From NCBI GenBank assembly GCA_944326555.1, contig CALVEK010000007.1:1-64000 (forward strand): a stretch of DNA of 64,000 bases. The letters are read 5' to 3'. The position numbers were made by a program, and so were the translations under genes. This DNA comes from Candidatus Gastranaerophilales bacterium (GTDB taxonomy: Bacteria > Cyanobacteriota > Vampirovibrionia > Gastranaerophilales > Gastranaerophilaceae). Below are positions 8,305-16,803 of this stretch, in pieces. Each line of letters opens with the position of its first letter. The stretch's first letter is position 1. The notes below the pieces were generated by a model that saw only the letters and a program-made list of their open reading frames with translations, did not search any database and was not told where the DNA came from.

Positions 8305-10029
8305 ATGGTACAAGGTGTAGGCGGAACAGGTCCATCAGGTTCAATATCAAACATATCGGCATATCAGGTATATTACCCGATGTACCAGCAGTATTTGCAA
8401 AATAATACATCAGAAACTCAGCTCGATTTTGAATCCTGGCTGATAATGAAAGGCTACATAAAAAACTTCACCCAACAAGTAGAAAATTATCTTGAAACAG
8501 GTGATGCAAAAAGAGATGATGCAAACAAAAACACCCTTGATTGCAACAAACAACTGTCAAACAGTACAGGGGCGATATATCAATCTGAAGATGAAGACAC
8601 GTACTACGAATTTGATTGGGATAGCGGCACATACAAAATCTTAAACGGAAAGGACGCTATCGCAAAAGCACTTGGCATGCCTGAGGGCAAGAATATAGAT
8701 ACAATCAACTTTGGTTATCAAAGTGCAGTTATAACAGACTATACATTTGGTAATCTGGATGATGGTCAAGACACAACAATACAAAATTTATACGGTAAAT
8801 ACGGAAATGTAGTTTACACAAATCAAGAATTTGATATTCATTACATTTTAAATGCACTATTGATGGATGAGACAGACCCACAATATGTTATAGCAAAGGG
8901 TATTTTTGATGACCTTTGCAAAAACACAAGTCAATGGTTGCCTGATTCAGAACTTGAAGAGCTAAACAATATAGCAGCACAATACGGAACAAACTCTGCA
9001 GAATATAAGGCAAAACTTCAAGAAGTTCTGCTTGCAAACCTTGACCAAGCACAAGAATGGGTAGAAGAACATACTCACGTAAAAAATCCAAATTCAGGCA
9101 CCCTCGGTACAGCACAAGATACAACCGGCACCGACGGCTCTACAGAAGGCACAACCGATGGAACAACTGACGGTGAAGACTCAACAACAGGAGAAGTTCC
9201 GTCTTATAACAAAGAAACAGTAATGAACAGCGCCGGTGTTCTGGATGATTACACCCAAGGAACATGGACAAGCAACAAGATTTCTTGGAAGAATGATGCA
9301 GGAAAAGACACAGACAAATGTAGAGAAATGGCTAAATCTGAAGCTGTAGCATACGCAACAGATATTCTTACTCAGATAGAAACAACTCTAGCTTCACAAA
9401 TGGGTGAACAATATACCACAGAAATTCAAAATTACGTTGCAAAAGCAAAGACAACAGTTCTCTCCGACACAGATTCTTGGTTATCTACAGAATGGCACTC
9501 TGCAATGCTTGGAAAAAACAGAGGACATACAAGTACCTGCAATACAAAAGTTTTGATAGACAACTTTTTTACAGAATTCGATTCTTTGTGCGTAAACAAA
9601 GGTAAAACTACAGAAGAAGTTGAAGCAGAGAAAAAAGCGGCAGAAGAAAAAGCTGCTCAAGAAAAATCTGCATATCAAACACTATATAACATGGATATGA
9701 ATGCAACAGCCAAAGATGCCGGAATCAATACAGACAAAGATGTACAAGTAGTAAATGCAACAAGTGCGGCTGATATCAAATCAAAAGCAGAATCAAGCAT
9801 TTTGGTTCCATTAATGGACAAAATCAAATCTCAACTTTCGGGCAAGGGCATAAGTGATTCTGATCTTAACACATTCCTAAATAATGCAGCAGATATCGCA
9901 TTAAGTGATTGTACGGAATGGGCAACAACATCAAATAACTATGTATACAATATTGATACAGATGTTCTTGTTTCTAAATTTGAAGAAGAAGTTAAAAAAG
10001 CCGTAAAAGCAAAAGGATACGATTTTTAA
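8305..10029 (+). CDS. 574-aa lineage-specific protein with internal duplication
   Basis: I do not recognise this protein. It starts after AGGAG with a Gly/Ser-rich MVQGVGGTGPSGS, has no signal peptide and no membrane helix, and is Asp/Thr-rich. Residues about 268-300 are a Thr-Gly-Asp-Ser linker, and about 434-456 a charged Ala/Glu/Lys helix. The part on each side of that helix looks duplicated: both copies (about 340-430 and 487-573) have a long helix, then LSDTDSWLSTEW or LSDCTEWATTSN, then a T-[KD]-VL-[IV]-[DS] stretch and a closing helix. Each copy has one cysteine near the middle or end. It may be an exported structural or adhesion protein. A terminator follows, shared with the convergent gene. 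Confidence 0.8.
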   Translation: MVQGVGGTGPSGSISNISAYQVYYPMYQQYLQNNTSETQLDFESWLIMKGYIKNFTQQVENYLETGDAKRDDANKNTLDCNKQLSNSTGAIYQSEDEDTYYEFDWDSGTYKILNGKDAIAKALGMPEGKNIDTINFGYQSAVITDYTFGNLDDGQDTTIQNLYGKYGNVVYTNQEFDIHYILNALLMDETDPQYVIAKGIFDDLCKNTSQWLPDSELEELNNIAAQYGTNSAEYKAKLQEVLLANLDQAQEWVEEHTHVKNPNSGTLGTAQDTTGTDGSTEGTTDGTTDGEDSTTGEVPSYNKETVMNSAGVLDDYTQGTWTSNKISWKNDAGKDTDKCREMAKSEAVAYATDILTQIETTLASQMGEQYTTEIQNYVAKAKTTVLSDTDSWLSTEWHSAMLGKNRGHTSTCNTKVLIDNFFTEFDSLCVNKGKTTEEVEAEKKAAEEKAAQEKSAYQTLYNMDMNATAKDAGINTDKDVQVVNATSAADIKSKAESSILVPLMDKIKSQLSGKGISDSDLNTFLNNAADIALSDCTEWATTSNNYVYNIDTDVLVSKFEEEVKKAVKAKGYDF

Positions 10030-10050
10030 ATAAGTATTAACTTCAAACAA

Positions 10051-10080
10051 AAAAGGCCTTACAAATTGTAAGGCCTTTTT
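10051..10080. terminator. Intrinsic terminator, bidirectional
   Basis: AAAAGGCCTTAC pairs with GTAAGGCCTTTT around AAATT, with T-runs on the plus strand and A-runs giving T-runs on the minus strand. It separates the 574-aa gene from the convergent 580-aa membrane protein gene. Confidence 0.9.
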
Positions 10081-10081
10081 A

Positions 10082-11824
10082 TTATTTTTGTTGCAAATTT
10101 TCAGTTCCCGGGAACGAATTTTTTCCTGTCCTTAAGAACGTGATATAATACTGAACTTTAGGAATAATTGTTGATAAGAACAATGCGGAAACTCCCATCG
10201 CTATACCCATAAATATACCGCTTTTACGCATATTACGTTTATTAAGTTCAAGCATTCTCTTAGCAGATACTTCACCTGATTTTTCTGCATCTTTAATAAT
10301 TGCTTCAACATATCCCAGTATACGTTGTCTTCTATCTTCAATTTTTGATAGAGCAATATATTTGTGAGGGTTAGCCAAAGGTCTAGGTGAGCCTTTTTCC
10401 TTAAATATATTATTCAAAAATTCGCTCATAACTTCCGGTTTTCTCATATAACCGCCCTGCAAGATATCTTTAACTTGCGTTTCCGTTAATATATTTGCTC
10501 TAACTTTTTCGTCAGCAAAGTATTTTGCAGGTTGCATAAGCTCTGACATTTTCTTGGCAATTTGTTTAATTTCTCTTGCCTTCGATTCATCAACATTAGA
10601 ATCTATTATTTTATTAAAATCATCCAATTTAATTATTCTAGGTTCTAATTCTTGTTTTTTCTTAATCAAACCAAAAAGATATTTTTTAGGTTGAGGCTCC
10701 GGTCTTGGTTCAAAAACTTTATCATAAAGTTCTTGGTTCAAGTCCTTACCCATAGTCATTTCTTTAAACTTATCAAGAGACATTTTTATATCTTTTACTT
10801 CTTTTGATTTAGAATCAACAACCTTTTCGCCTGAATTTTCCATTAGATCAATAAGTTTATTATGAACATCCATTGCACTCATCGGATTAAGTTTTGTATT
10901 TAAGCCGCCAAATGAATCTTTTTTGTTCATAAATGAAACAATTGCAGGCATAGAGAAACAATAGAAATATATTGATGATATATCTCTAAACAGAATTTCG
11001 ATACGTTCATCTTTGTTTCTTGCATTAGCAGTTCTACCTGTTACAGTACCCACATCAGTACCCATAAGTTTCCAAACATCGTTTTCTTCGAAGTTTTGAA
11101 CTATTCTTAATGCAGTATCAGCGCCACCTTTGAATGAAGGCAAATCTTTTCTCAAACCTGTTACAGGATTTATACCATCCTTATCTTGAGTTGCCTTAAA
11201 GTTTTCAACAGCATTAATTGAAACATCTTTTGCATTGAACAAAGTTCTTGCATCTTTGAGTGTTAATTTTGATTTATATGGATCAGGAGCTTTTTCATGA
11301 TTTGGATCAGCCTGATTCATCTTTCCGAACAGGTATCTTGTAATACCTTGGTTAAGTTTAGGAACAACATATCCGATAAACAAGCATGCCATAATGATAC
11401 TTGCCGCAGTCTTACCAACAGAATAATTAGCAAGGTTAGACTTTAATTTTGAAGCCTGTTGAGGAGTGATATTCAAAAGTTTACGTGCTCTGTCTATATA
11501 ATTATCAAAAGGAGTTCTGACAATATCTCTACCAACGTCAGGCATTTTCTTTGGAACATTTAAAAACTTTTGTCCCAGTTTATCAAACAAACTGCCAAAC
11601 ATTTTTGCACCAAAAAGCCAAAATATAGCGCCCAAAGATTCTTCAGTAACTCTTTCTCTTGCTTCTACAAAGCCGTCTCTTTGATATGCCTGATAGGTTC
11701 TGCCTCCTGTAACAGTAGCTTCAAGCAAAACCACAGGCAATATAGCACCTGCTTTGTCCAGACTGGTAACAAACTTCCTCATTGTCGAGGCATTTTGAAT
11801 TCTAAAATTTACGGGGTTAATCAT
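10082..11824 (-). CDS. 580-aa putative membrane protein, unknown function
   Basis: I do not recognise this family. The protein has a hydrophobic segment at about 138-156 (ASIIMACLFIGYVVPKL) and another at about 536-556 near the C-terminus (GIFMGIAMGVSALFLSTIIP), with a weakly hydrophobic stretch near 26-40. Between them lies a large, Lys/Asp-rich region of some 380 residues with mixed helices. The start reads MINPVNFRIQNAS, and the NF element recalls two other unassigned proteins in this window (11927-12922 and 22312-22701). The ribosome site is weak. It runs in the same direction as the TPR gene upstream but about 100 bases apart. Expression as an envelope protein is inferred. Confidence 0.75.
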   Translation of the reverse strand: MINPVNFRIQNASTMRKFVTSLDKAGAILPVVLLEATVTGGRTYQAYQRDGFVEARERVTEESLGAIFWLFGAKMFGSLFDKLGQKFLNVPKKMPDVGRDIVRTPFDNYIDRARKLLNITPQQASKLKSNLANYSVGKTAASIIMACLFIGYVVPKLNQGITRYLFGKMNQADPNHEKAPDPYKSKLTLKDARTLFNAKDVSINAVENFKATQDKDGINPVTGLRKDLPSFKGGADTALRIVQNFEENDVWKLMGTDVGTVTGRTANARNKDERIEILFRDISSIYFYCFSMPAIVSFMNKKDSFGGLNTKLNPMSAMDVHNKLIDLMENSGEKVVDSKSKEVKDIKMSLDKFKEMTMGKDLNQELYDKVFEPRPEPQPKKYLFGLIKKKQELEPRIIKLDDFNKIIDSNVDESKAREIKQIAKKMSELMQPAKYFADEKVRANILTETQVKDILQGGYMRKPEVMSEFLNNIFKEKGSPRPLANPHKYIALSKIEDRRQRILGYVEAIIKDAEKSGEVSAKRMLELNKRNMRKSGIFMGIAMGVSALFLSTIIPKVQYYITFLRTGKNSFPGTENLQQK

Positions 11825-11926
11825 ACTTATCTTTTTTCGGTTTGGCTAAATTAAATGTTTCTTTAGGTTTATTTTTACACGAACATAATACAATAATTAG
11901 TGGTGTCGATACACTTATTTACATTC

Positions 11927-12922
11927 CTACACAATTATGTCATAAGCCTTTATTGGCGGGCTCATTTCAGAAGAAAGAGAATGAGCGGAGGCTTTTTTTC
12001 CTGTTGGTGGATGATTATAAGATGTTTCAGGAATTCCGGGATCTCTGAGTCTGTAAATTTCTGCAACTCTATCATCCAACGCTTTAGCACTTTGACTATA
12101 CAATTCTGCAACATAGTCCATCTCAGGGTCATAAACATCATGCGCATTTTCTAACCAATACTTGGCTTGAGCTCTATATGCATCCTGTTCTTCACAAACA
12201 GAAGTATATGGGTCATTGTCCTTTGCATGAATTCCAAGCTCATGTATAAGGTAAGCACCTGTAAGTTTAGGATTTGCGTATGTATATTCATCAGTAACGG
12301 AGACCCTGCGTTTTGAATGCTCGTATTGAGCAATATTTGAACGACCTCCCATTTTAGAAGTCTTATCAAAAGTTACCGTTACGTCTTTCATGTCATCCAT
12401 GTAACCTTTTGGAAAAAAGCCTTTGGCAATTTTTACAGCTTCTGTAAGATTTTTTATTGCTGTATCATATCTTTCTTTTTGCGCTTTTTTAGGATCAATA
12501 CACTGCAAGTACAGGTTTTGCGCATCTAAAAGATTCCTTTTTGCATAATCATAATTAGGCTCAAGGCTCAGAGCTCTATTAAAATACTCCATTGATTTGG
12601 AAAATTTACCAATCTTTTTGTAACACTCGCCAAGGAATGTAATATTTTCCAAATCATTAGACTTAACTTTAAGATATTCTTCTAAATGAGGTATAGCCTC
12701 TTTATATTGATTGTTATAGCTGTAAGACTTTGCCAAGCTAAGTCTGGCATCAATATTAGACGGATTATGCTGAATAACCTTTTCGTATAAATCAATAGCC
12801 TTATCAAAATAGCCATTTTTTAAATAATCATCTGCTTTCGCAACAGTTCTGTTTTCAACAAGACTGCTACCAAAATTCAATGGAGAAATATTTATACTGT
12901 TATTTATTTTTAACGAATTCAA
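11927..12922 (-). CDS. TPR protein with C-terminal HELGIH domain
   Basis: A 331-aa protein. The N-terminus carries NISPLNFGSS, followed by three tetratricopeptide repeats (about residues 27-128; AIDLYEKVIQHNPSNIDARL, AIPHLEEYL and SMEYFNRALSLEPNYDYAK). The C-terminal half contains YLIHELGIHAKDND near residue 227 and CEEQDAYRAQAKYW about 15 residues on. That resembles the HExxH...E arrangement of zinc peptidases, but the spacing is HExxxH, one residue too long, so activity is doubtful. TTG at 12922 follows GGAA and is the only early start in frame. It has no signal peptide. It might be a degenerate peptidase with a protein-binding domain. Confidence 0.75.
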   Translation of the reverse strand: MNSLKINNSINISPLNFGSSLVENRTVAKADDYLKNGYFDKAIDLYEKVIQHNPSNIDARLSLAKSYSYNNQYKEAIPHLEEYLKVKSNDLENITFLGECYKKIGKFSKSMEYFNRALSLEPNYDYAKRNLLDAQNLYLQCIDPKKAQKERYDTAIKNLTEAVKIAKGFFPKGYMDDMKDVTVTFDKTSKMGGRSNIAQYEHSKRRVSVTDEYTYANPKLTGAYLIHELGIHAKDNDPYTSVCEEQDAYRAQAKYWLENAHDVYDPEMDYVAELYSQSAKALDDRVAEIYRLRDPGIPETSYNHPPTGKKASAHSLSSEMSPPIKAYDIIV

Positions 12923-13047
12923 TCTTATATTCCAAAAATACTTACTTACAAAATCTTTTTTAGTTTAAAACAGCTAAAGTCAAAAAGTTGCCTAATTACA
13001 AAAAGATTTTTATAAAACTAAACATTTTGGAACTTTGATTGCATTAA

Positions 13048-13350
13048 CTACTTATGAAAAAAATAGTGCTCAATTAGTTCTGAACAAACTTCTGCTCCAT
13101 TATATTGAGAATTAAGAATAAAGACTTCTGCTTTTGCACCGGCATTTTTACCATTACCCAAAGCCTTTTTTAGCATTGCCCTTTGAGTTGCCTCCGTGAA
13201 CAAACTGAATATATTCAACTTTTCCAGTTTGCTGAACAAATTATCTTTCTTTTTACGAAAGCCTGAATCAGAAATTTCTGAAATACAGTCTAAAGTTGGA
13301 GGAAAATTCATAAATTCTGATACAGTAATTGTAAAGGCTTCTTCTGTCAT
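13048..13350 (-). CDS. 100-aa hypothetical protein
   Basis: I do not recognise it. It starts MTEEAFTITVSEFM after an AGGAGAG ribosome site, has a Lys-rich helix (RKKKDNLFSKLEKLN), a Gly/Asn/Lys loop (KKALGNGKNAGAKAE) and ends SELIEHYFFHK. It has no membrane segment or signal peptide. It stands alone between a TPR gene and a 315-base intergenic region. The good ribosome site supports expression. Confidence 0.65.
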   Translation of the reverse strand: MTEEAFTITVSEFMNFPPTLDCISEISDSGFRKKKDNLFSKLEKLNIFSLFTEATQRAMLKKALGNGKNAGAKAEVFILNSQYNGAEVCSELIEHYFFHK

Positions 13351-13680
13351 CGATTCTCTCCTAAATTAGTAAATTGTAATTAGTTTTTGATTAAAAGAAT
13401 GCATAAAAAGTAAAGTATATATTCATTAGTATTATCAATGTAACAATTCTATTGTAGATAACAGATATAACCATTCCCCAATCGGGCTATTTAGTGTATA
13501 AAATACACCATTTATATTAGCAAAACAAAAAACAAAATTTCTTAAAATCTAAAATCAATTTGTAAATACAATTAACAAAGGATATATTTTTTAGTTCATA
13601 CGGTTAGAATAATATTCCCAACAACCCAAATACGGGGAGCGTTATTTAGTAGTAAAATTATACTTTTGAGGATGTTTATC
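13351..13680. other. Intergenic region with a CCCAATCGGG element
   Basis: About 330 bases without a gene. The sequence CCCAATCGGG followed by CTATTTA lies at about 13478-13494. A close copy, CCCAATCGGG followed by GGTATTTA, lies at about 63353-63370 upstream of the nitrilase-family gene. No coding pattern is seen. Confidence 0.35.
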
Positions 13681-14466
13681 ATGAATCGTATTTCCATATA
13701 TACGGTCATATTGTTGACCGCTATATTTATTTTTGCACCCAAAGGCAATTGCGAAAGCATAAAACAGATTTCTGCTTTTCCCCAAAAGACTGCATATATC
13801 ATTCCACAATTATCACAAGAAACACAAACAAGAAACATCAATGATATTCATACCAATATAAATAGGCTGCAAAACGACATAGAACTGGACACAATAAAGC
13901 TCGAAAAAGGAAGAAAATTCATCGTAATATCTGACAGAAATCTCAACAGCACAAATCAACAGCCAACACCTGTAAAATTCGAATCTGTTCAAAAAGAATA
14001 TATAGCTTATGACAAACAGCCATCAAAAGTAATATTTCAAGGCAAAGTGGAAAAGACGCACAAACCGAGGCTTGCAGGTAAAAGCGGTACAATAAAAATT
14101 AAACTTGAAAAAATAACAATTGACAAAATCACATATCCGGTAAACGCATTAATATCGAAGATTGATAACAAAAGGGTATTCTTTAATACCCTATCCGGCA
14201 CACCTGTTTATGTAGCAAATCTTTCTGAAACAATAAATAACGGAACAATAGATTCTCAACTCAAAGACCCATGCACAAACCATATTTGTACGGACAAAAC
14301 ATACACAAAACCGTTTATATTTCTTGGTGCAGCAGCATTACAAGCAGCAGATTTGTTATTATCACCGATAGCAAGTCTTTTTAAACCCGGAAAAGATCTA
14401 AATATCCCAGAAAAAACATATTTTGAAATCAAATTAAATAAAGACATGTATGTTCTTAACATCTAA
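13681..14466 (+). CDS. Secreted hypothetical protein
   Basis: A 261-aa protein of unknown family. It opens with a Sec signal peptide (MNRISIYTVILLTAIFIFAP, then a Cys-containing GNCES), so it is exported or a lipoprotein; GNC is a poor lipobox. Residues about 105-170 contain beta-rich sequence with FQGKVEKTHKPRLAGKSG and KITIDKITYPVNALISKI. Such a pattern can occur in envelope proteins of the VirB10/TraB or organic-solvent tolerance type, but I would not name it. A hydrophobic segment (TKPFIFLGAAALQAADLLLS) lies near residue 205. ATG 13681 follows GAGG; earlier in-frame starts lack a ribosome site. Confidence 0.65.
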   Translation: MNRISIYTVILLTAIFIFAPKGNCESIKQISAFPQKTAYIIPQLSQETQTRNINDIHTNINRLQNDIELDTIKLEKGRKFIVISDRNLNSTNQQPTPVKFESVQKEYIAYDKQPSKVIFQGKVEKTHKPRLAGKSGTIKIKLEKITIDKITYPVNALISKIDNKRVFFNTLSGTPVYVANLSETINNGTIDSQLKDPCTNHICTDKTYTKPFIFLGAAALQAADLLLSPIASLFKPGKDLNIPEKTYFEIKLNKDMYVLNI

Positions 14467-14720
14467 TACTAATCTAGAATCGTAAGCTGCCGAAAACTCA
14501 CCGTTTCCGTCATCTTACTCACTTTTTCAAGTGAGACTCGCCTAACTCCACACTCGGTCGCTGACCTCTACAAGTGAAGCACGGCTCAAACAAAATTTTT
14601 TAATTGAATAAATAGCGTATAACTTTTTTCAACAGTACACAAGGGTGTTTTTCCAGCAAAAAACTATCTAACTGTTTATATAGAAAAGAGCATATAAAAA
14701 AACAAACTCTTCCACTATTT
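14467..14720. repeat. Intergenic structured element
   Basis: About 250 bases without a gene. It holds a perfect hairpin CTCACTT-TTTC-AAGTGAG at 14518-14535 inside a stretch richer in GC than its surroundings, with TCG and CTC motifs (about 14480-14590). A comparable block with CTC/TCG motifs and palindromes lies at 63570-63730. The two may belong to one dispersed family, but identity between them is partial. Confidence 0.35.
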
Positions 14721-14762
14721 TTGAAGGAAAGAACAAAAATAGCGAATCAGGGAAGAGATAAA

Positions 14763-15368
14763 TTGTTACATTTTAATAAAAAACACTACAAAAATAAGCC
14801 TTTAGAAGAATTAATCCGACTTGCACAGCAGGATAATCTTGATGCTTTAGAAGAAATTATCAGAAGGAATCAAAGTTCAATATATGCATCCTTTTATTAC
14901 CTCAACAAAGACTGTCAAGATATCTTGGATTTAACGCAAGAAACCTTACTTAAAATGGCAAAAAATATAAAAAGACTTAAAGATCCGACAAAATTCAAAT
15001 CTTGGCTAAACCAAATTGTAACTAATCTTTTTTACGACCATGTAAGAAGCAAAAACAGAAAATTACAAACAGTACCTATAGATAAAAAGACAGAACAAGA
15101 AGAAAACAAATTTAATGTAGTAGAAATCCCTTGCAAAAAATGTACACCTGAAGAAAAAAGCCTAAATTCGGAACTTACCTGTATAATAGAAAACTCTATA
15201 CAAAAACTCCCTGATTCTTTCAAATTAGCAATAGTCCTGAGAGAATTTCAAGGGCTGTCTTATGAAGAGATTGCAGAAATAACAAATACAAATGTAGGAA
15301 CTGTAAAATCAAGAATTGCAAGAGCAAGAAACAAATTACAAGAAGACCTGAAACAATATATTGCATAA
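14763..15368 (+). CDS. ECF-type RNA polymerase sigma factor
   Basis: An extracytoplasmic-function sigma factor that redirects RNA polymerase to stress or envelope promoters. Region 2 is visible as LDLTQETLLKMAKNIKRLKD with FKSWLNQIVTNLFYDHVR, and region 4 as LPDSFKLAIVLREFQGLSY then EEIAEITNTNVGTVKSRIAR, the helix-turn-helix for the -35 box. The start is uncertain: TTG at 14763 follows GGGAAGAG, and an in-frame TTG at 14721 would add 14 residues but lacks a ribosome site. The zinc anti-sigma gene follows after 21 bases, the usual arrangement of a sigma/anti-sigma pair. Confidence 0.88.
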   Translation: MLHFNKKHYKNKPLEELIRLAQQDNLDALEEIIRRNQSSIYASFYYLNKDCQDILDLTQETLLKMAKNIKRLKDPTKFKSWLNQIVTNLFYDHVRSKNRKLQTVPIDKKTEQEENKFNVVEIPCKKCTPEEKSLNSELTCIIENSIQKLPDSFKLAIVLREFQGLSYEEIAEITNTNVGTVKSRIARARNKLQEDLKQYIA

Positions 15369-15389
15369 AATCCCAAAAAAGGAGAACAA

Positions 15390-16094
15390 ATGGTTAACAA
15401 AGATGTATGCAAAAGAATATCATCAATGCTATCACTTTACATAGACAACAGAGTTACATACTCTCAAAGAGCGTTCATAGAAGAACACCTGTCTACCTGC
15501 AAAGAATGCTACAAAAAATATCTTTACCTAAAATCGCTAATCAAAGACCTCAAAGATTCTTACAAACAGGTGCTTGAAGTTGCAATTAAAAAGCAAAAGC
15601 AGCAAACTTTCAGCATAAGAGAACACGAAAAATTTCTCTCTAATCTTTCGCCATACATTGACAACGAACTTGAGTCAAAAGAGTGCTTTGAATTCAGAAA
15701 ATATCTTATTAAATCAAAAAGTGCACAAAAAGAGCTCAAGAACACATACAGAATACAAAAAGAAATGAGAATCAGCTTTGATAAAAGAAAAAAAGAAATA
15801 AATACAGATTTCTCAAGAACAATCACAGATAAGATAAGAAACCAAAAGAACGAACATTCATCTGTATTAAAAATTGCAGCACACAAAATAAAACCTAAAG
15901 CCCTGAAAATAGCAATACTTTCAGGATTAATACTAATAGGCGGATATGAGATAGAACAACTATATGAGCAGCATAAAGAAGCTCAACCGTCTATTCAAAA
16001 AGAAAGCAGCTCAGAGCTAATCGCTAAACCTAAAGCGCAAAAGAGCCCAGATAGCATGAATTCCGTCTTTCCACGTAATTTTCTTCCCTTCTGA
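15390..16094 (+). CDS. Zinc-binding transmembrane anti-sigma factor
   Basis: A 234-aa partner for the sigma factor just upstream. It begins with a zf-HC2 zinc anti-sigma domain: YIDNRVTYSQRAFIEEHL then STCKEC, giving the HxxxCxxC ligand set. From about residue 84 a second, degenerate copy appears (LSPYIDNELESKECFEFRKYL) that has lost the paired cysteines. One membrane helix lies near residue 172 (ALKIAILSGLILIGG), so about 50 residues face the other side. A GGAG site precedes the ATG. The coding end overlaps the convergent glycosyltransferase by 78 bases. Release of sigma presumably needs cleavage or a redox change at zinc; this is inferred from the family. Confidence 0.85.
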   Translation: MVNKDVCKRISSMLSLYIDNRVTYSQRAFIEEHLSTCKECYKKYLYLKSLIKDLKDSYKQVLEVAIKKQKQQTFSIREHEKFLSNLSPYIDNELESKECFEFRKYLIKSKSAQKELKNTYRIQKEMRISFDKRKKEINTDFSRTITDKIRNQKNEHSSVLKIAAHKIKPKALKIAILSGLILIGGYEIEQLYEQHKEAQPSIQKESSSELIAKPKAQKSPDSMNSVFPRNFLPF

Positions 16095-16709
16095 GTATTC
16101 TCGTCCATAATACGAAATTGGCACTTCATACAATCTTACTTTCTTTTTAAGCACCTTTGCCGTAATCTCCGGTTCAAAATCAAACCTGTCAGATTTTATA
16201 ACGATACCCTCCAGAACGGTGGCTCTAAAGGCTTTGTAACAAGTTTCCATATCCGTAAGAGTAACACCGTACAAAAGATTTGTAATCCAAGTTAAGAGTT
16301 TATTTCCCAAAAGATGCGTAAACATAAAGGAGCGAGAAGGTTTTGCACCAGTCAATCTTGAGCCGTAAACAACATCAGCTCTGTCATTGATTATAAGTTC
16401 GATGAGCTCTTTGTAATCAACAGGATCATACTCCAAATCAGCATCTTGAATAACCATAATATCTCCTGTTATATGAGACATAGCAGTTCTTATTGCCGCA
16501 CCTTTACCCTGATTTTTGTCATGATAAAAAACTTTGTACTTGTTTTCAAATTCTTTCAAATGTTCTCTGGTACCGTCTACAGACATATCATCAACGAGGA
16601 TAATTTCTTTTTCCAAACCGCAAAAATCTGTATTTTCCAGCTTTTCCATTATTTTGTCAATTGTATTTATTTCATTAAAAACAGGAACAACAATGCTAAT
16701 CTTATTCAT
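16017..16709 (-). CDS. Polyprenyl-phosphate glycosyltransferase (DPM1-like GT2)
   Basis: A 230-aa glycosyltransferase of the dolichol-phosphate mannosyltransferase type. It should load a sugar onto a polyprenyl-phosphate carrier. It opens ISIVVPVFNEINTIDKIMEK, has DDMSVDGT, then the DxD as QDADLEYDP, and later YGSRLTGAKPSRSF and EPEITAKVLKKKVRLYEVPI, all in the order of this family. The EGKKITWKDGIHAIWALLRF end is also typical. It lacks the C-terminal membrane helices of the longer bacterial forms, so it resembles soluble DPM1. It converges on the anti-sigma gene, and the two coding ends overlap by 78 bases. Confidence 0.9.
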   Translation of the reverse strand: MNKISIVVPVFNEINTIDKIMEKLENTDFCGLEKEIILVDDMSVDGTREHLKEFENKYKVFYHDKNQGKGAAIRTAMSHITGDIMVIQDADLEYDPVDYKELIELIINDRADVVYGSRLTGAKPSRSFMFTHLLGNKLLTWITNLLYGVTLTDMETCYKAFRATVLEGIVIKSDRFDFEPEITAKVLKKKVRLYEVPISYYGREYSEGKKITWKDGIHAIWALLRFRFSD

Positions 16710-16803
16710 AAAACTCCCAATCTGAACTCAATAATTAAGATCAATATTTATCTATTACAAAAAATATTGTATAATTAAAAAGAGAATATGTTAAGGGTTT
16801 ACA

